From [Leptolyngbya] sp. JSC-1 (GTDB lineage Bacteria; Cyanobacteriota; Cyanobacteriia; Elainellales; Elainellaceae), in the NCBI GenBank assembly GCA_000733415.1, contig KL662191.1, positions 2,579,714 through 2,643,713 on the forward strand: 64,000 nt of DNA, given 5' to 3'. The notes under the pieces were generated by a model that searched no databases, was not told the DNA's origin, and saw only the letters and a list, made by a program, of their open reading frames with translations. Shown piece after piece: positions 1-7,663 of the stretch (positions are counted from its first letter, which is position 1; each line of letters begins with the position of its first letter). The position numbers and the translations under genes are program-made.

Positions 1-796
1 GGAATCACCCAATCCACATCCACGCCTTTGCTTTGCAGCAGCGCAATGCTGCTGAGGTTATGGGGTGCAATATCGATCTCGCCCTGCTGAAATAGCGTGC
101 CAAGCGCACCGAGGTTGGGTGCAATTGCTGCTACGTTGGGCAACAGTTCTTTCACAGCTTTGAAGGCTGGCTCCAGATCCGTCTCACTGCCACCATGCAT
201 TTTGGCAATTTCCACCATCCAGCCGGTGCCTAGCGTGCTGCTCATGTTGGTAATACCGACGCGCCCTTTGTATTCTGGCTTCCAGAGGTCGGCCCAAGAG
301 GTAGGAGGGGTGGTAATTTTTTGGGATTGTAGGCGATGCCAACAAACTGGAGGCCAATAATCGGTCCCCAATCCCCGCCGCCGGACTTCTGGTAGCGCGG
401 CAGCACATCGTTGTAGTGCTTACTTGCTTGGGTTGGGAAGGGTTGTAAAATCTCATCCTTGGGTGCCGTGATTAAGGGTCCCGGATCGAGGATTGCCACA
501 TCAAAGGGTGGATTCGTGGCACCTGCGGCCTGCAACCGGGCGACTTGGTCAACGGCAAACATGGGTACTAGGGTTACATCCGACCCCGTTGCTTTCTTGA
601 AAGCAGGCACCAAGATTTTGCGATGGGCATCTTCCCAGGTGCCTTGGTAGGTTGCTGCGACCAGCTTGCCGTCCGCTCCAGATTGGGCTGAGCCGCCTTC
701 AGTCGATTGATTAGCGCAAGAGTTCAATCCCGCGATTGTCAGCCCTGCACCAAAGCTTGCGCCTAAAAAAGTCCGGCGTTTCAAACGATAATCCAT
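1..796 (-). pseudogene. PotD-like ABC transporter substrate-binding protein, frameshifted and cut by window edge
   Basis: This would be a periplasmic solute-binding lipoprotein of the spermidine/putrescine-like class. The start at 796 (MDYRLKRRTF) follows an AGGAG about 12 bases upstream and gives a twin-arginine-like signal (KRRTFLGAS) with a lipobox-like LNSC. The reading frame runs to about 322, then breaks. With one extra base in the T run at 317-322 it continues as ITTPPTSWADLW..., which closely parallels the intact paralogue at 3333-4448 (same GGSE.D.EPAF stretch), and runs off position 1. The loss of one base in a six-base homopolymer may be a true mutation in a redundant gene copy or a sequencing error. 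Permease genes are not in the window and may lie beyond position 1. Confidence 0.8.
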
Positions 797-930
797 GATC
801 CTAAACCACTCCTGAGACGGTATATGCAATCGAGATAAAGCAGATTACAGTTGCGAATGAATAGCGTTACAAAAGAGGGATAACTAGCAGAAGGTTCGAC
901 AGAATTGGGGAAAGCTTTTTTCTGGAACTA

Positions 931-1057
931 GATCCCCCTAAATCCCCCTTCATAAGGGGGACTTCAAGCCAGGTCAGTTCGGTTTCTCCTTTCAGATCCC
1001 CCTAAATCCCCCTTAGGAAGGGGGACCTCAAGCCAGGTCAGTTCGGTTTCTCCCTTC
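931..1057. repeat. Two direct copies of a 64-bp palindrome-containing repeat
   Basis: Two units begin at 931 and 995 with GATCCCCCTAAATCCCCCTT, followed by a short spacer and AAGGGGGAC, so each unit can fold into a C-run/G-run hairpin. Both continue through AAGCCAGGTCAGTTCGG. A related sequence forms an inverted element at 40524-40656. The repeat fills most of the gap between the binding-protein gene and the ATPase gene (797-1102). Nothing else was seen in that gap. Confidence 0.85.
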
Positions 1058-1102
1058 TGAAGGGGAGACTAGGAGAGGAACAGCAGCCCGTCTTAACTGA
1101 GG

Positions 1103-2242
1103 TTAGCTTGCTGCCGGAAACAGCGAACAGGCGTGAGGAGAAGCAAGTTCTAAATAGATCTGCTGCCCTTTTTCGAGGAGACGAGTGCCTGGGCTGCGGA
1201 GCTGCGTCACCTTCACTTTCGTATCCGGCGAGATTTGTACCTCATAGGCCGTCACCGCTCCTAGCGGTAAACACATTTCCACCGTGCTAGGCAGGCTATG
1301 GGAACTTGGCTGCGTCTGGATGCGCAGGTTTTCCGGACGGACGGCTAGCAGCATATTGTCATCCGGTTGGATCGGGGTCGGGCTGGCTACCCGAAATCGG
1401 CCACCACCAGGCACTTGTACAAGGTAGTCAGACATGTCGCGTCCCATCAGCTTGGCAGGCAACAGATTGCAGGTTCCCACAAAGGTGCTGACAAACAGCG
1501 TCGCGGGCTGGTCGTAGATCTGGCTGGGAGTATCAAACTGGTGAATTTCGCCTTGGGACATTACCGCAATGCGATCCGACATGCTCATCGCTTCTTCCTG
1601 ATCGTGCGTCACCAAAATGGCCGTCACGCCCTGCTCACTCAGCAATCGCCGGATTTCGATTTGCATGTCTAGCCGCAGATTTTTGTCTAAGGCACTGAAG
1701 GGTTCGTCAAGCAGCATCAGCTTTGGTTCAACAGCCAAGGCACGGGCAATCGCTACCCGCTGCTGTTGCCCACCCGATAGCTCACTGGGATAGCGCTTGG
1801 CTAAATGCCCCAGTTGCACCAACTCCAGCATTTCTCCCACCTTGCTGTTGACCTTGGCGTTTGGCAACCGTTTGGCCCTTAGACCGTAGGCGATATTGTC
1901 CCAAACCGACATGTGGGGAAACAGCGCGTAGTTTTGGAAGACAATGCCCACTCCTCGCTGGCTAGCTGAAAGCGATTCTACCGCTTGCCCGTCTAGTAAA
2001 ATCTTGCCGGAACTGGGCTTGAGAAAACCGGAAATAATCCGCAGCAGCGTGGTTTTGCCGCAGCCGCTTGGCCCCAGCAGCGAAACAAATTCACCCGGCT
2101 GAATATTCAAGTTGATATTCTTCAGTGCCACCATTTCTCCGAAACGATGCACAATCTGCTCAAGCACAAGACTAGTTCCCAAATCGCTTTTTGCCACTGG
2201 GGCAGGGGCAATCACCGGACGAATTTGCTCAACTGACTCCAT
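1103..2242 (-). CDS. PotA-like ABC transporter ATP-binding protein
   Basis: This is the cytoplasmic ATPase of an importer, 379 residues, the usual length for the spermidine/putrescine (PotA/MalK-like) class. Visible motifs in order are Walker A GPSGCGKTT near residue 57, Q-loop region FQNYALFPHMSVWDN, signature LSGGQQQRVAIARAL, Walker B LMLLDEPFSALD and H-loop VTHDQEEAMSMSD. A C-terminal TOBE-like regulatory domain follows (about 280-375). GAGG lies nine bases before the ATG. The gene sits between two PotD-like binding-protein genes on the same strand, so the three probably form one transporter. The substrate cannot be read from the sequence; polyamine-like, iron-chelate or phosphonate-type cargo are all possible for this class. 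Confidence 0.88.
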   Translation of the reverse strand: MESVEQIRPVIAPAPVAKSDLGTSLVLEQIVHRFGEMVALKNINLNIQPGEFVSLLGPSGCGKTTLLRIISGFLKPSSGKILLDGQAVESLSASQRGVGIVFQNYALFPHMSVWDNIAYGLRAKRLPNAKVNSKVGEMLELVQLGHLAKRYPSELSGGQQQRVAIARALAVEPKLMLLDEPFSALDKNLRLDMQIEIRRLLSEQGVTAILVTHDQEEAMSMSDRIAVMSQGEIHQFDTPSQIYDQPATLFVSTFVGTCNLLPAKLMGRDMSDYLVQVPGGGRFRVASPTPIQPDDNMLLAVRPENLRIQTQPSSHSLPSTVEMCLPLGAVTAYEVQISPDTKVKVTQLRSPGTRLLEKGQQIYLELASPHACSLFPAAS

Positions 2243-2592
2243 GCGTTTAATCCTCTTGATCTCGAATGAACTGCCGTATGCTTTGCTAAACCTACCGCTA
2301 AATCATTACCAAATCTGTATTGCCAAATCGCATTAATCAAACAGTGGTGGCACCAAAATCTATACTTTTGCCACTATGGGGAGACTACTCAGATAAACAG
2401 CCAGTGTACTGTATACAGAAAGTAAAAATGTATTCCAAAAAACAATTTTCTAATTTGTAATGATTACTTAACCATGCATCCTGTGCTTCAGATAAACCTT
2501 TTCAAGGATATGAACTGCTACAGTAGTACGATGATTAACCTGAAAGCCAATCAGCAAGCTACCACCCAACTGCTACGCAGAAGCCAGCGACC

Positions 2593-2624
2593 ACTCATCT
2601 ACTCATCTACTCATCTACTCATCC
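2593..2624. repeat. 8-bp tandem repeat, four units
   Basis: ACTCATCT occurs three times in a row (2593-2616), followed by ACTCATCC (2617-2624), ending four bases from the stop codon of the flavin-reductase-like gene. A close relative, CATCCACT three times, lies at 36530-36553, again just downstream of a minus-strand stop codon. The rest of the 2243-2627 gap is AT-rich and shows no recognisable gene. Confidence 0.9.
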
Positions 2625-2627
2625 ACT

Positions 2628-3269
2628 TCAACCAGGCTTACCTTCCTGCTTAAGCACAGGAGAAAACAACTCGCCAATTTTTGTATATTCAGTTGACCCA
2701 CCCAGCCGGGTGATTGGTTTCATAGCAACGGTATTCACCAAGCCCAACTCTGGCCGATATAGATCTTCGCGCACATGGAACCGCAGGACACGGCCCAACA
2801 CCATGACATTGGTGGCCCCTTCCACCGGCACGATTTGCGTCACCTGACATTCCATCGCTACCGGAGCATCGGCGATCCGAGGCGGTCGCACATCTACCGA
2901 CGCCACTGATTTCAAACCCGCCATTTCAAACTCGCTGATGCCATAGGAAAACTCAACTGCTGTTTGCAACATCGCGTCTGCCATTGCTTCATCGACGACA
3001 TTGGATACAAATTCACCAGTCTCTTTAATATTCCGCAAGGTATCCTTTTCTTTTGGTTCTCTGCGACGATAGGAAACCGAGAACATAATCGTCGGAGGAA
3101 ATCCGGCTACAGCATTGTAGAACGAGTAGGGAGCAAGATTGGGAACGCCAGCAGCACTGATGGTTGATACCCAGGCGATTGGGCGAGGAGCCACAATGCT
3201 GGTGAGCAAATGATACGGAGCTGGATCGGGCATCTCAGCCGGCACAAACGAGCGCATCGGTTGGTTCAT
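2628..3269 (-). CDS. Flavin reductase-like (DIM6/NTAB family) FMN-binding protein
   Basis: The 213-residue protein has the split-barrel flavin reductase-like fold. Family signatures include the N-terminal PYHLLTSIVAPRPIAWVST and APYSFYN stretches that bind FMN, and a mid-protein ETGEFVSNVV segment. Members reduce flavin with NAD(P)H for a partner monooxygenase or act as flavoenzymes on small molecules. It lies 63 bases downstream of the intact binding-protein gene and upstream of the ATPase gene on the same strand, so it is probably co-transcribed with the transporter and may act on the imported compound. That link is inferred from position only. No signal peptide is visible. Confidence 0.82.
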   Translation of the reverse strand: MNQPMRSFVPAEMPDPAPYHLLTSIVAPRPIAWVSTISAAGVPNLAPYSFYNAVAGFPPTIMFSVSYRRREPKEKDTLRNIKETGEFVSNVVDEAMADAMLQTAVEFSYGISEFEMAGLKSVASVDVRPPRIADAPVAMECQVTQIVPVEGATNVMVLGRVLRFHVREDLYRPELGLVNTVAMKPITRLGGSTEYTKIGELFSPVLKQEGKPG

Positions 3270-3332
3270 GGTTAGTTTTTCATAACAACAGTCCTGGGAA
3301 TCGTCCCATCAGGTGTGGCTAACTGTATCTTC

Positions 3333-4448
3333 TTAGGCCGATACTTCTTTGTTGAACCGTTCGATCCAGGCAGCGCGCTGTTGATTGATGGTCTGCCAAT
3401 CGAGAATGTTGACCTGCTTCATAAACTCAGTGGCGTTTTTGGCACCGATCTTCTCGGTGATGGCCGCTGCTAGCGATACCGTTTTATCCGACGGAACATA
3501 ATAGTAGGGTGAACTGGCCAGCATCGTTTGCGCTTCTTTGCTAAGGGCCATATCCACAAAGGCCGCGGCGGAATCCAGCCCCGATTTTGGCTTGCTGACG
3601 ACATTGAGGCTGTAGCGTGCTCCGGTCATGCCCGTCTCTGGTACCGCCCACTCAATCGGAACTCCCTTTGCCTTCAGAGCTAGAGCGTCGTTATGCCAGA
3701 TTGGCGCAATATCTACCTCGCCCTGCTGGAACAGAGTTGAGAGCGCACCCGGATTAGCTGCTACGCCGCCGAGTTTGGGCAGCATTTGCTTCAGGGCTGC
3801 AAACGCAGGTTCGATATCAGATTCACTGCCGCCTTGCAGTTTGCCCAACTCCACCATAAATGAAGTACCCAAAATGCTATTCATGCTGACCAGACCAATT
3901 TGCCCGTCTAGGTTCGGATCTAGCAATGCCTGCCAGGAAGATGGCGGTGTTTTGATTCGTTCTGGGTTATAGCCAATGACCACGCCCTGCATGTAGAAAG
4001 TCGGTGCCAGTCCCTTATCGTTGATAAATAATGGATCAACGTTGCTAAGGTTAGTAATCTTGTCCGCCGGCAAAGGCTGGAGTAGTCCTTCTTTGAAGGC
4101 AATGTCGGTTTGCCCGTCATCTAGAATCACCACATCAAATGGTGGATTATCGGGTGCTGCCTTAAGGCGCGCCACCTGCTCAAACGCTAGCAACGGCACA
4201 ATACTCAATTGGCCCTTGCCCGATTGGTTAAACAAAGACGCATACTCTCGAAATAGGGCTTCAGTTGTGCCAGGAAACGATCCCGTCACAATCTGCCCAC
4301 CTGCTCCTGCGGTTGGTGATTCTGCTGGAGTGGTGCCGCCAGGAACAGATGCCGTATTACAGGCTTTGAGTGCCCAGCTCGTACCTAAAAACAGACCTGT
4401 TCCAAGAACGGTACGGCGAGATATGCGTTGCACAAATCGATTCGACAT
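3333..4448 (-). CDS. PotD-like ABC transporter substrate-binding lipoprotein
   Basis: This 371-residue extracellular solute-binding protein of the spermidine/putrescine-like type is the intact paralogue of the broken gene at 1-796. The N-terminus carries a twin-arginine-like motif (SRRTVLGTGLF) and a lipobox-like LKAC, so export as a folded lipoprotein is likely. The body shows the two-lobe binding-protein pattern, for example FDVVILDDGQTD and the GGSESDIEPAF segment shared with the paralogue. It starts a minus-strand cluster (binding protein, flavin-reductase-like protein, ATPase, second binding protein) that diverges from the GntR-type regulator at 5134. The ligand is unknown. Confidence 0.87.
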   Translation of the reverse strand: MSNRFVQRISRRTVLGTGLFLGTSWALKACNTASVPGGTTPAESPTAGAGGQIVTGSFPGTTEALFREYASLFNQSGKGQLSIVPLLAFEQVARLKAAPDNPPFDVVILDDGQTDIAFKEGLLQPLPADKITNLSNVDPLFINDKGLAPTFYMQGVVIGYNPERIKTPPSSWQALLDPNLDGQIGLVSMNSILGTSFMVELGKLQGGSESDIEPAFAALKQMLPKLGGVAANPGALSTLFQQGEVDIAPIWHNDALALKAKGVPIEWAVPETGMTGARYSLNVVSKPKSGLDSAAAFVDMALSKEAQTMLASSPYYYVPSDKTVSLAAAITEKIGAKNATEFMKQVNILDWQTINQQRAAWIERFNKEVSA

Positions 4449-5061
4449 CAGATATCCCTCAATGAACGTTTCGTGTAAGATAAGTGAATAATCAGATAGA
4501 ACCGAGTCGTAGAATTGAACAAGACATAACTTAGAATCATCATACTCAAATCGGCGTCTGAGATCCTTCTACGAAAACCTTGGCAATCTGGAGAAAGAGA
4601 TTGAGGCTGCCATCAGGCTGCCGGGTAAACGGCAAAATAGTCACATCGCGAATTAAAACACTAAACATAGGGCAAAAGCTTTCCCTGATTAAGTCCGTCA
4701 CAGGTGAACAACGAGAGCACTCAACGTGTAATTTGATCGGGATGCAATTTGATCGGGTTGAGTGGAATCTGAGCTGCGAAAACTTGAATATGTAAATCTG
4801 AGCATTGTGCAACTTAAATGGTGCTTGGCGACTGTTACTGCAGCTACACAGACAGAACCTGCGCAGGTTCAAAACCAGTGAATAGGCCAGAGTCTGCGCC
4901 GGCAGACATCGTTTGTGTAGTTGCGGTTTCAACCGCTAGATGATTAAGTCGCACATTGCGTGAGCATTGCTCAGCAATCCTGGTGACCGATTCCTGTTCG
5001 ATCTTTTGCCACTATACCGGCAGCGCTTAGCAGAAAACGTTATACAGGCTACAAAATATAA
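4449..5061. other. Divergent intergenic region with one dispersed palindrome
   Basis: This region separates the binding-protein gene from the divergent GntR-type gene. At 4915-4945 it holds a copy of a dispersed palindromic repeat centred on GCGGTTTCAACCGC, a relative of which lies at 54926-54952. An open frame on the minus strand (4546-4932) has atypical composition and no recognisable motif, so it is not called as a gene. The promoters of both flanking genes should lie here. Confidence 0.6.
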
Positions 5062-5083
5062 CATATATCATATATGATCTATG
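5062..5083. promoter_or_regulatory. Putative GntR operator palindrome
   Basis: A perfect 12-bp palindrome ATCATATATGAT (5067-5078) extends to a 22-bp near-perfect dyad with one mismatched pair. It ends 50 bases before the TTG start of the FCD-type GntR regulator, where an autoregulatory or divergent operator is expected. The assignment rests on symmetry and position only. Confidence 0.5.
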
Positions 5084-5133
5084 ATTTTTCAGAAATGGCA
5101 TAATAGTGACTGTGAATTTAGGAGCAACCAGCC

Positions 5134-5817
5134 TTGGCCAAATTGCAACTCGGTGCGTTAAACAAGTTCCCTCGCACCACGCACGCCACAGTAACTGAAC
5201 ATCTGCGGCAGGCCATTCTATTAGGGCACTTGCCGGGTGGAACTCGTTTGGTTCAGGCCGAATTGGCAGAAGCCTTGAACGTTAGCGTTACTCCCATCCG
5301 AGAAGCTCTGCGAGAACTGAGTACCCAGGGGTTGATCGAACTCGATGCCTTCAAAGGAGCAGTGGTCCGGATGCCCACCTTATCTGAACTGGAAGAAGTA
5401 TACGAAATGCGAGCTGCGCTGATTCCCCTCAGTGTCAAACGAGGCATTGCTCAAATCACGCCGCAGCAGATTCAGGAAGCCGCAGCCCTGCTGGATCAAA
5501 TGGAAGCGACCTCCGATCACGAGCAGTGGGTTGATCTGAATCGCCAGTTTCACAATCTGTTGGACGATGCGACTCAAACCACCCAACTCCGACAAATGCT
5601 GCATCGGCTCTCGGATTTAGCTGCGATTTACATCAATCTTTCCTTCAGCGAGCAGCCACTCCGCAAAGCCGAATCCGAACAGGAACACCGAGCCATTTTG
5701 CATGCTTATCAACGCAAAGATACAAAAGCAGCCACCAAGCTAATTTTGAATCATCTGAACGGTACGTTAGATGCTGCTCGGAACGTAGTGATGAATCAGA
5801 CAGTGACGGCTCTATAA
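5134..5817 (+). CDS. GntR family transcriptional regulator, FCD (FadR) subgroup
   Basis: This is a 227-residue DNA-binding regulator. An N-terminal winged helix-turn-helix spans about 15-80 (LPGGTRLVQAELAEALNVS then TPIREALRELSTQGLIEL). An all-helical FCD ligand-binding domain follows (about 85-215), with the usual metal or organic-acid pocket histidines (HNLLDDA; EHRAILHAY). The start codon is TTG, chosen because AGGAG at 5120-5124 lies nine bases upstream. It is divergent from the PotD-like transport cluster with an AT-rich palindrome between them, so it is likely to control that cluster in response to the transported compound or a metabolite. The effector is unknown. Confidence 0.88.
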   Translation: MAKLQLGALNKFPRTTHATVTEHLRQAILLGHLPGGTRLVQAELAEALNVSVTPIREALRELSTQGLIELDAFKGAVVRMPTLSELEEVYEMRAALIPLSVKRGIAQITPQQIQEAAALLDQMEATSDHEQWVDLNRQFHNLLDDATQTTQLRQMLHRLSDLAAIYINLSFSEQPLRKAESEQEHRAILHAYQRKDTKAATKLILNHLNGTLDAARNVVMNQTVTAL

Positions 5818-5899
5818 ATATTAAACCTGCTTGTTCAGGTAGACTGAGATAACCGAGAGCAATTCTGGGGAACGTTAGGAAGGATGAGTTGTTGCATCT

Positions 5900-6531
5900 A
5901 TGCCTTCTCACTACGATCCCGACAAACATCGCCGTCGTTCGATTCGATTAAAAGGCTACGATTACACTACAGCAGGGGCGTATTTCATCACCCTCTGCAC
6001 CCATCAGCGCGAGTGCCTGTTTGGGTCAATTGAGGATGGGCAGATGCGGTTAAGTTTGTTTGGGCAGGTTGTCCAATCCTGTTGGTTGAGATTGCCACAA
6101 CATTTCCGGTCGGTGGAACTGGATGCCTTTGTGGTGATGCCGAATCATGTGCATGGGATTATCTGGTTGGGTGGGATGGATTGTAGGGGCAAAGCATTTG
6201 TATCAAGATTTACAACAATGGCAAAAGGGATCAATACAAATGCTTCGCCCCTACCAAGGGATGGAACACACCCGGGATCAATTGGTGCAATCGTGCAAAA
6301 TTTCAAATCGGTTTCAACCCGTCGCATCAACCAACTGCGCAAAACGGCGGGCACACCTGTCTGGCAACGAAATTATTATGAACATATCATCCGAGATCAG
6401 CGCGCCTTACAAAATATCCGACGCTACATTACATTCAGAACAACCCGCTATCTTGGTGGCAAGACCAGTTGCATCCAAACAATCCATCAAAGAGAACTCC
6501 GCCGTCAAGGTTAAGTTCTCAGGACCAATAG
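5900..6531 (+). pseudogene. REP-associated tyrosine transposase (RAYT, Y1_Tnp family), frameshifted
   Basis: RAYT proteins are single-domain HUH-type nucleases tied to short palindromic REP sequences. The family is shown by the N-terminal RRRSIRLKGYDYTTAGAYF, the metal-binding MPNHVHGI, and the segment PVWQRNYYEHIIRDQRAL. The reading frame then goes wrong: TACAT at 6425-6429 is repeated at 6430-6434. Removing one copy restores the expected family ending, RRYIQNNPLSWWQDQLHP, to a stop at 6531. As written, the frame ends at 6514 with an unrelated tail. A 72-bp inverted-repeat element (6183-6254) sits inside the gene in frame and adds 24 residues after the HUH motif. Both changes suggest an inactive copy. 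Confidence 0.85.
6183..6254. repeat. 72-bp palindromic element inside the RAYT gene
   Basis: Two 21-bp arms (6183-6203 and 6234-6254) are inverted copies with one mismatch and flank a 30-bp centre. The arms read GTAGGGGCRAAGCATTTG and onward, and a single related arm (GTAGGGGCGAAGCACTTG) occurs at 40808. The length is divisible by three, so the host frame is kept. The element has the size and form of a REP doublet or small MITE. Confidence 0.85.
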
Positions 6532-6586
6532 TTCCAGTTTCGTCTACAGTGACGGAAACATCCTTTTTCCGAGGAGCAATCGTGCT

Positions 6587-7090
6587 ATGACAGAACCCGC
6601 TACACCAAAGCCAATGCCATTCTCTCACCTCGATTCGCAGGGACAGGCGCAAATGGTGGATGTTTCTAACAAAGCTGTAACCGTGCGGTCTGCGGTGGCA
6701 ATCGGACGAGTGCGGATGCTGCCCGAAACATTAGAAGCGATCCAAACCGGCAATGCGCCTAAAGGTGATGTGCTGGGAACGGCCCGCATTGCGGGAATTA
6801 TGGCCGCAAAGCAAACAGCGAATTTAATTCCGCTCTGCCATCCGCTGCCGCTGCAAAAAGTCGAAATTCAAATTACGCCCGATCCGACCCTACCCGGATA
6901 CCAAATTCAAGCCGAGGTGAGAACCAAAGCCGAAACGGGTGTGGAAATGGAAGCCTTGACTGCTGTTTCTGTAGCGGCTCTCACCCTCTACGACATGGCC
7001 AAAGCACTCGAAAAGTCGATTCAGATCGAGGCGATTCATCTGGTGCGCAAAACCGGCGGCAAATCGGGCGATTATCTGGCTTCTGGCTGA
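6587..7090 (+). CDS. moaC: Cyclic pyranopterin monophosphate synthase MoaC
   Basis: MoaC converts the cyclic GTP-derived intermediate made by MoaA into cyclic pyranopterin monophosphate, the first isolated step toward molybdopterin. The 167-residue protein shows the family's hallmark stretches: MVDVSNKAVTVRSAVA near the start, AKQTANLIPLCHPLPL, TGVEMEALTAVSVAAL and the terminal KTGGKSGDY loop. AGGAG precedes the ATG by about ten bases. Other molybdenum cofactor genes are not in the window, so it stands alone here. It follows the broken RAYT gene on the same strand. Confidence 0.96.
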   Translation: MTEPATPKPMPFSHLDSQGQAQMVDVSNKAVTVRSAVAIGRVRMLPETLEAIQTGNAPKGDVLGTARIAGIMAAKQTANLIPLCHPLPLQKVEIQITPDPTLPGYQIQAEVRTKAETGVEMEALTAVSVAALTLYDMAKALEKSIQIEAIHLVRKTGGKSGDYLASG

Positions 7091-7096
7091 TAGATC

Positions 7097-7306
7097 CTAC
7101 TCAATTGTGATCGACTGGGGACCATTTTTGCCATTGGTGCTGGAGGACGTGCTGGGCGTGTAGGAACCCGTTTGCTGATCCAGCCAGCTTTTCACCGGAT
7201 CTTCGGCCAAATTCAACCGCAGCAGCCCCGAAACAAAACCACCTAGAAACGCCACTGGATAGCTGGTGAGCTGCTGAAATACTGGGGTCAATTCATCCAT
7301 AAACAT
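7097..7306 (-). CDS. Small protein of unknown function (69 residues)
   Basis: I do not recognise a named family. The start at 7306 (MFMDELTP) is chosen because AGAAGG lies seven bases upstream; a longer frame begins at 7327. The protein has a moderately hydrophobic middle (YPVAFLGGFVSGLLRLNL) that could be a single membrane-associated helix, then a polar segment (AEDPVKSWLDQQ) and a low-complexity Ser/Thr/Asn tail. It is convergent with moaC, with a gap of only six bases between stop codons. Good codon use and a clear ribosome-binding site support it as real. Confidence 0.6.
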   Translation of the reverse strand: MFMDELTPVFQQLTSYPVAFLGGFVSGLLRLNLAEDPVKSWLDQQTGSYTPSTSSSTNGKNGPQSITIE

Positions 7307-7596
7307 ACGCAAACCTTCTAACGACACTCGCCAAGATTGATCCTAGCGCGAGCAATCGCTTTCTCGGCATGCGAGTCACAGGTCGAGTAGATTGAACCAA
7401 TACTCTGGACTGATTCCCTTTGCCGTTCTTGGTAAAACTGCCGATCAGAAGCAACCTGACGACAGGCAGCCCAGATATTAGGAGAGATTCCAGACTCCGC
7501 AACCCAAGGGATTCTGATGGCTGCGTGGCCATCCTAGCTGGGATAAAATTGGAAGACGATAGATCACCAAACGTGGACTCTGGTACGAATGACAGC

Positions 7597-7624
7597 AAAA
7601 AGCGGAGAGCATCATACCCTCCGC
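7597..7624 (-). terminator. Rho-independent terminator downstream of nrdJ
   Basis: On the minus strand GCGGAG (7624-7619) pairs with CTCCGC (7607-7602) around an 11-base loop and is followed by five T residues (7601-7597). It lies 40 bases after the nrdJ stop codon. The gap 7307-7663 holds nothing else recognisable. Confidence 0.65.
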
Positions 7625-7663
7625 TCAACTCACTGAGATTGACTCAGATTCGTTACCCTTAGC

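Noticed and set aside
317..322. Programmed frameshifting in the binding-protein gene
   Set aside because: The run of six is short, no stem-loop or second signal was seen, and the paralogue is read without a shift.
4546..4932. Open frame of 128 codons on the minus strand upstream of the GntR gene
   Set aside because: The composition is unlike neighbouring genes, with many Cys, Ser and Arg, and no motif or ribosome-binding site was found.
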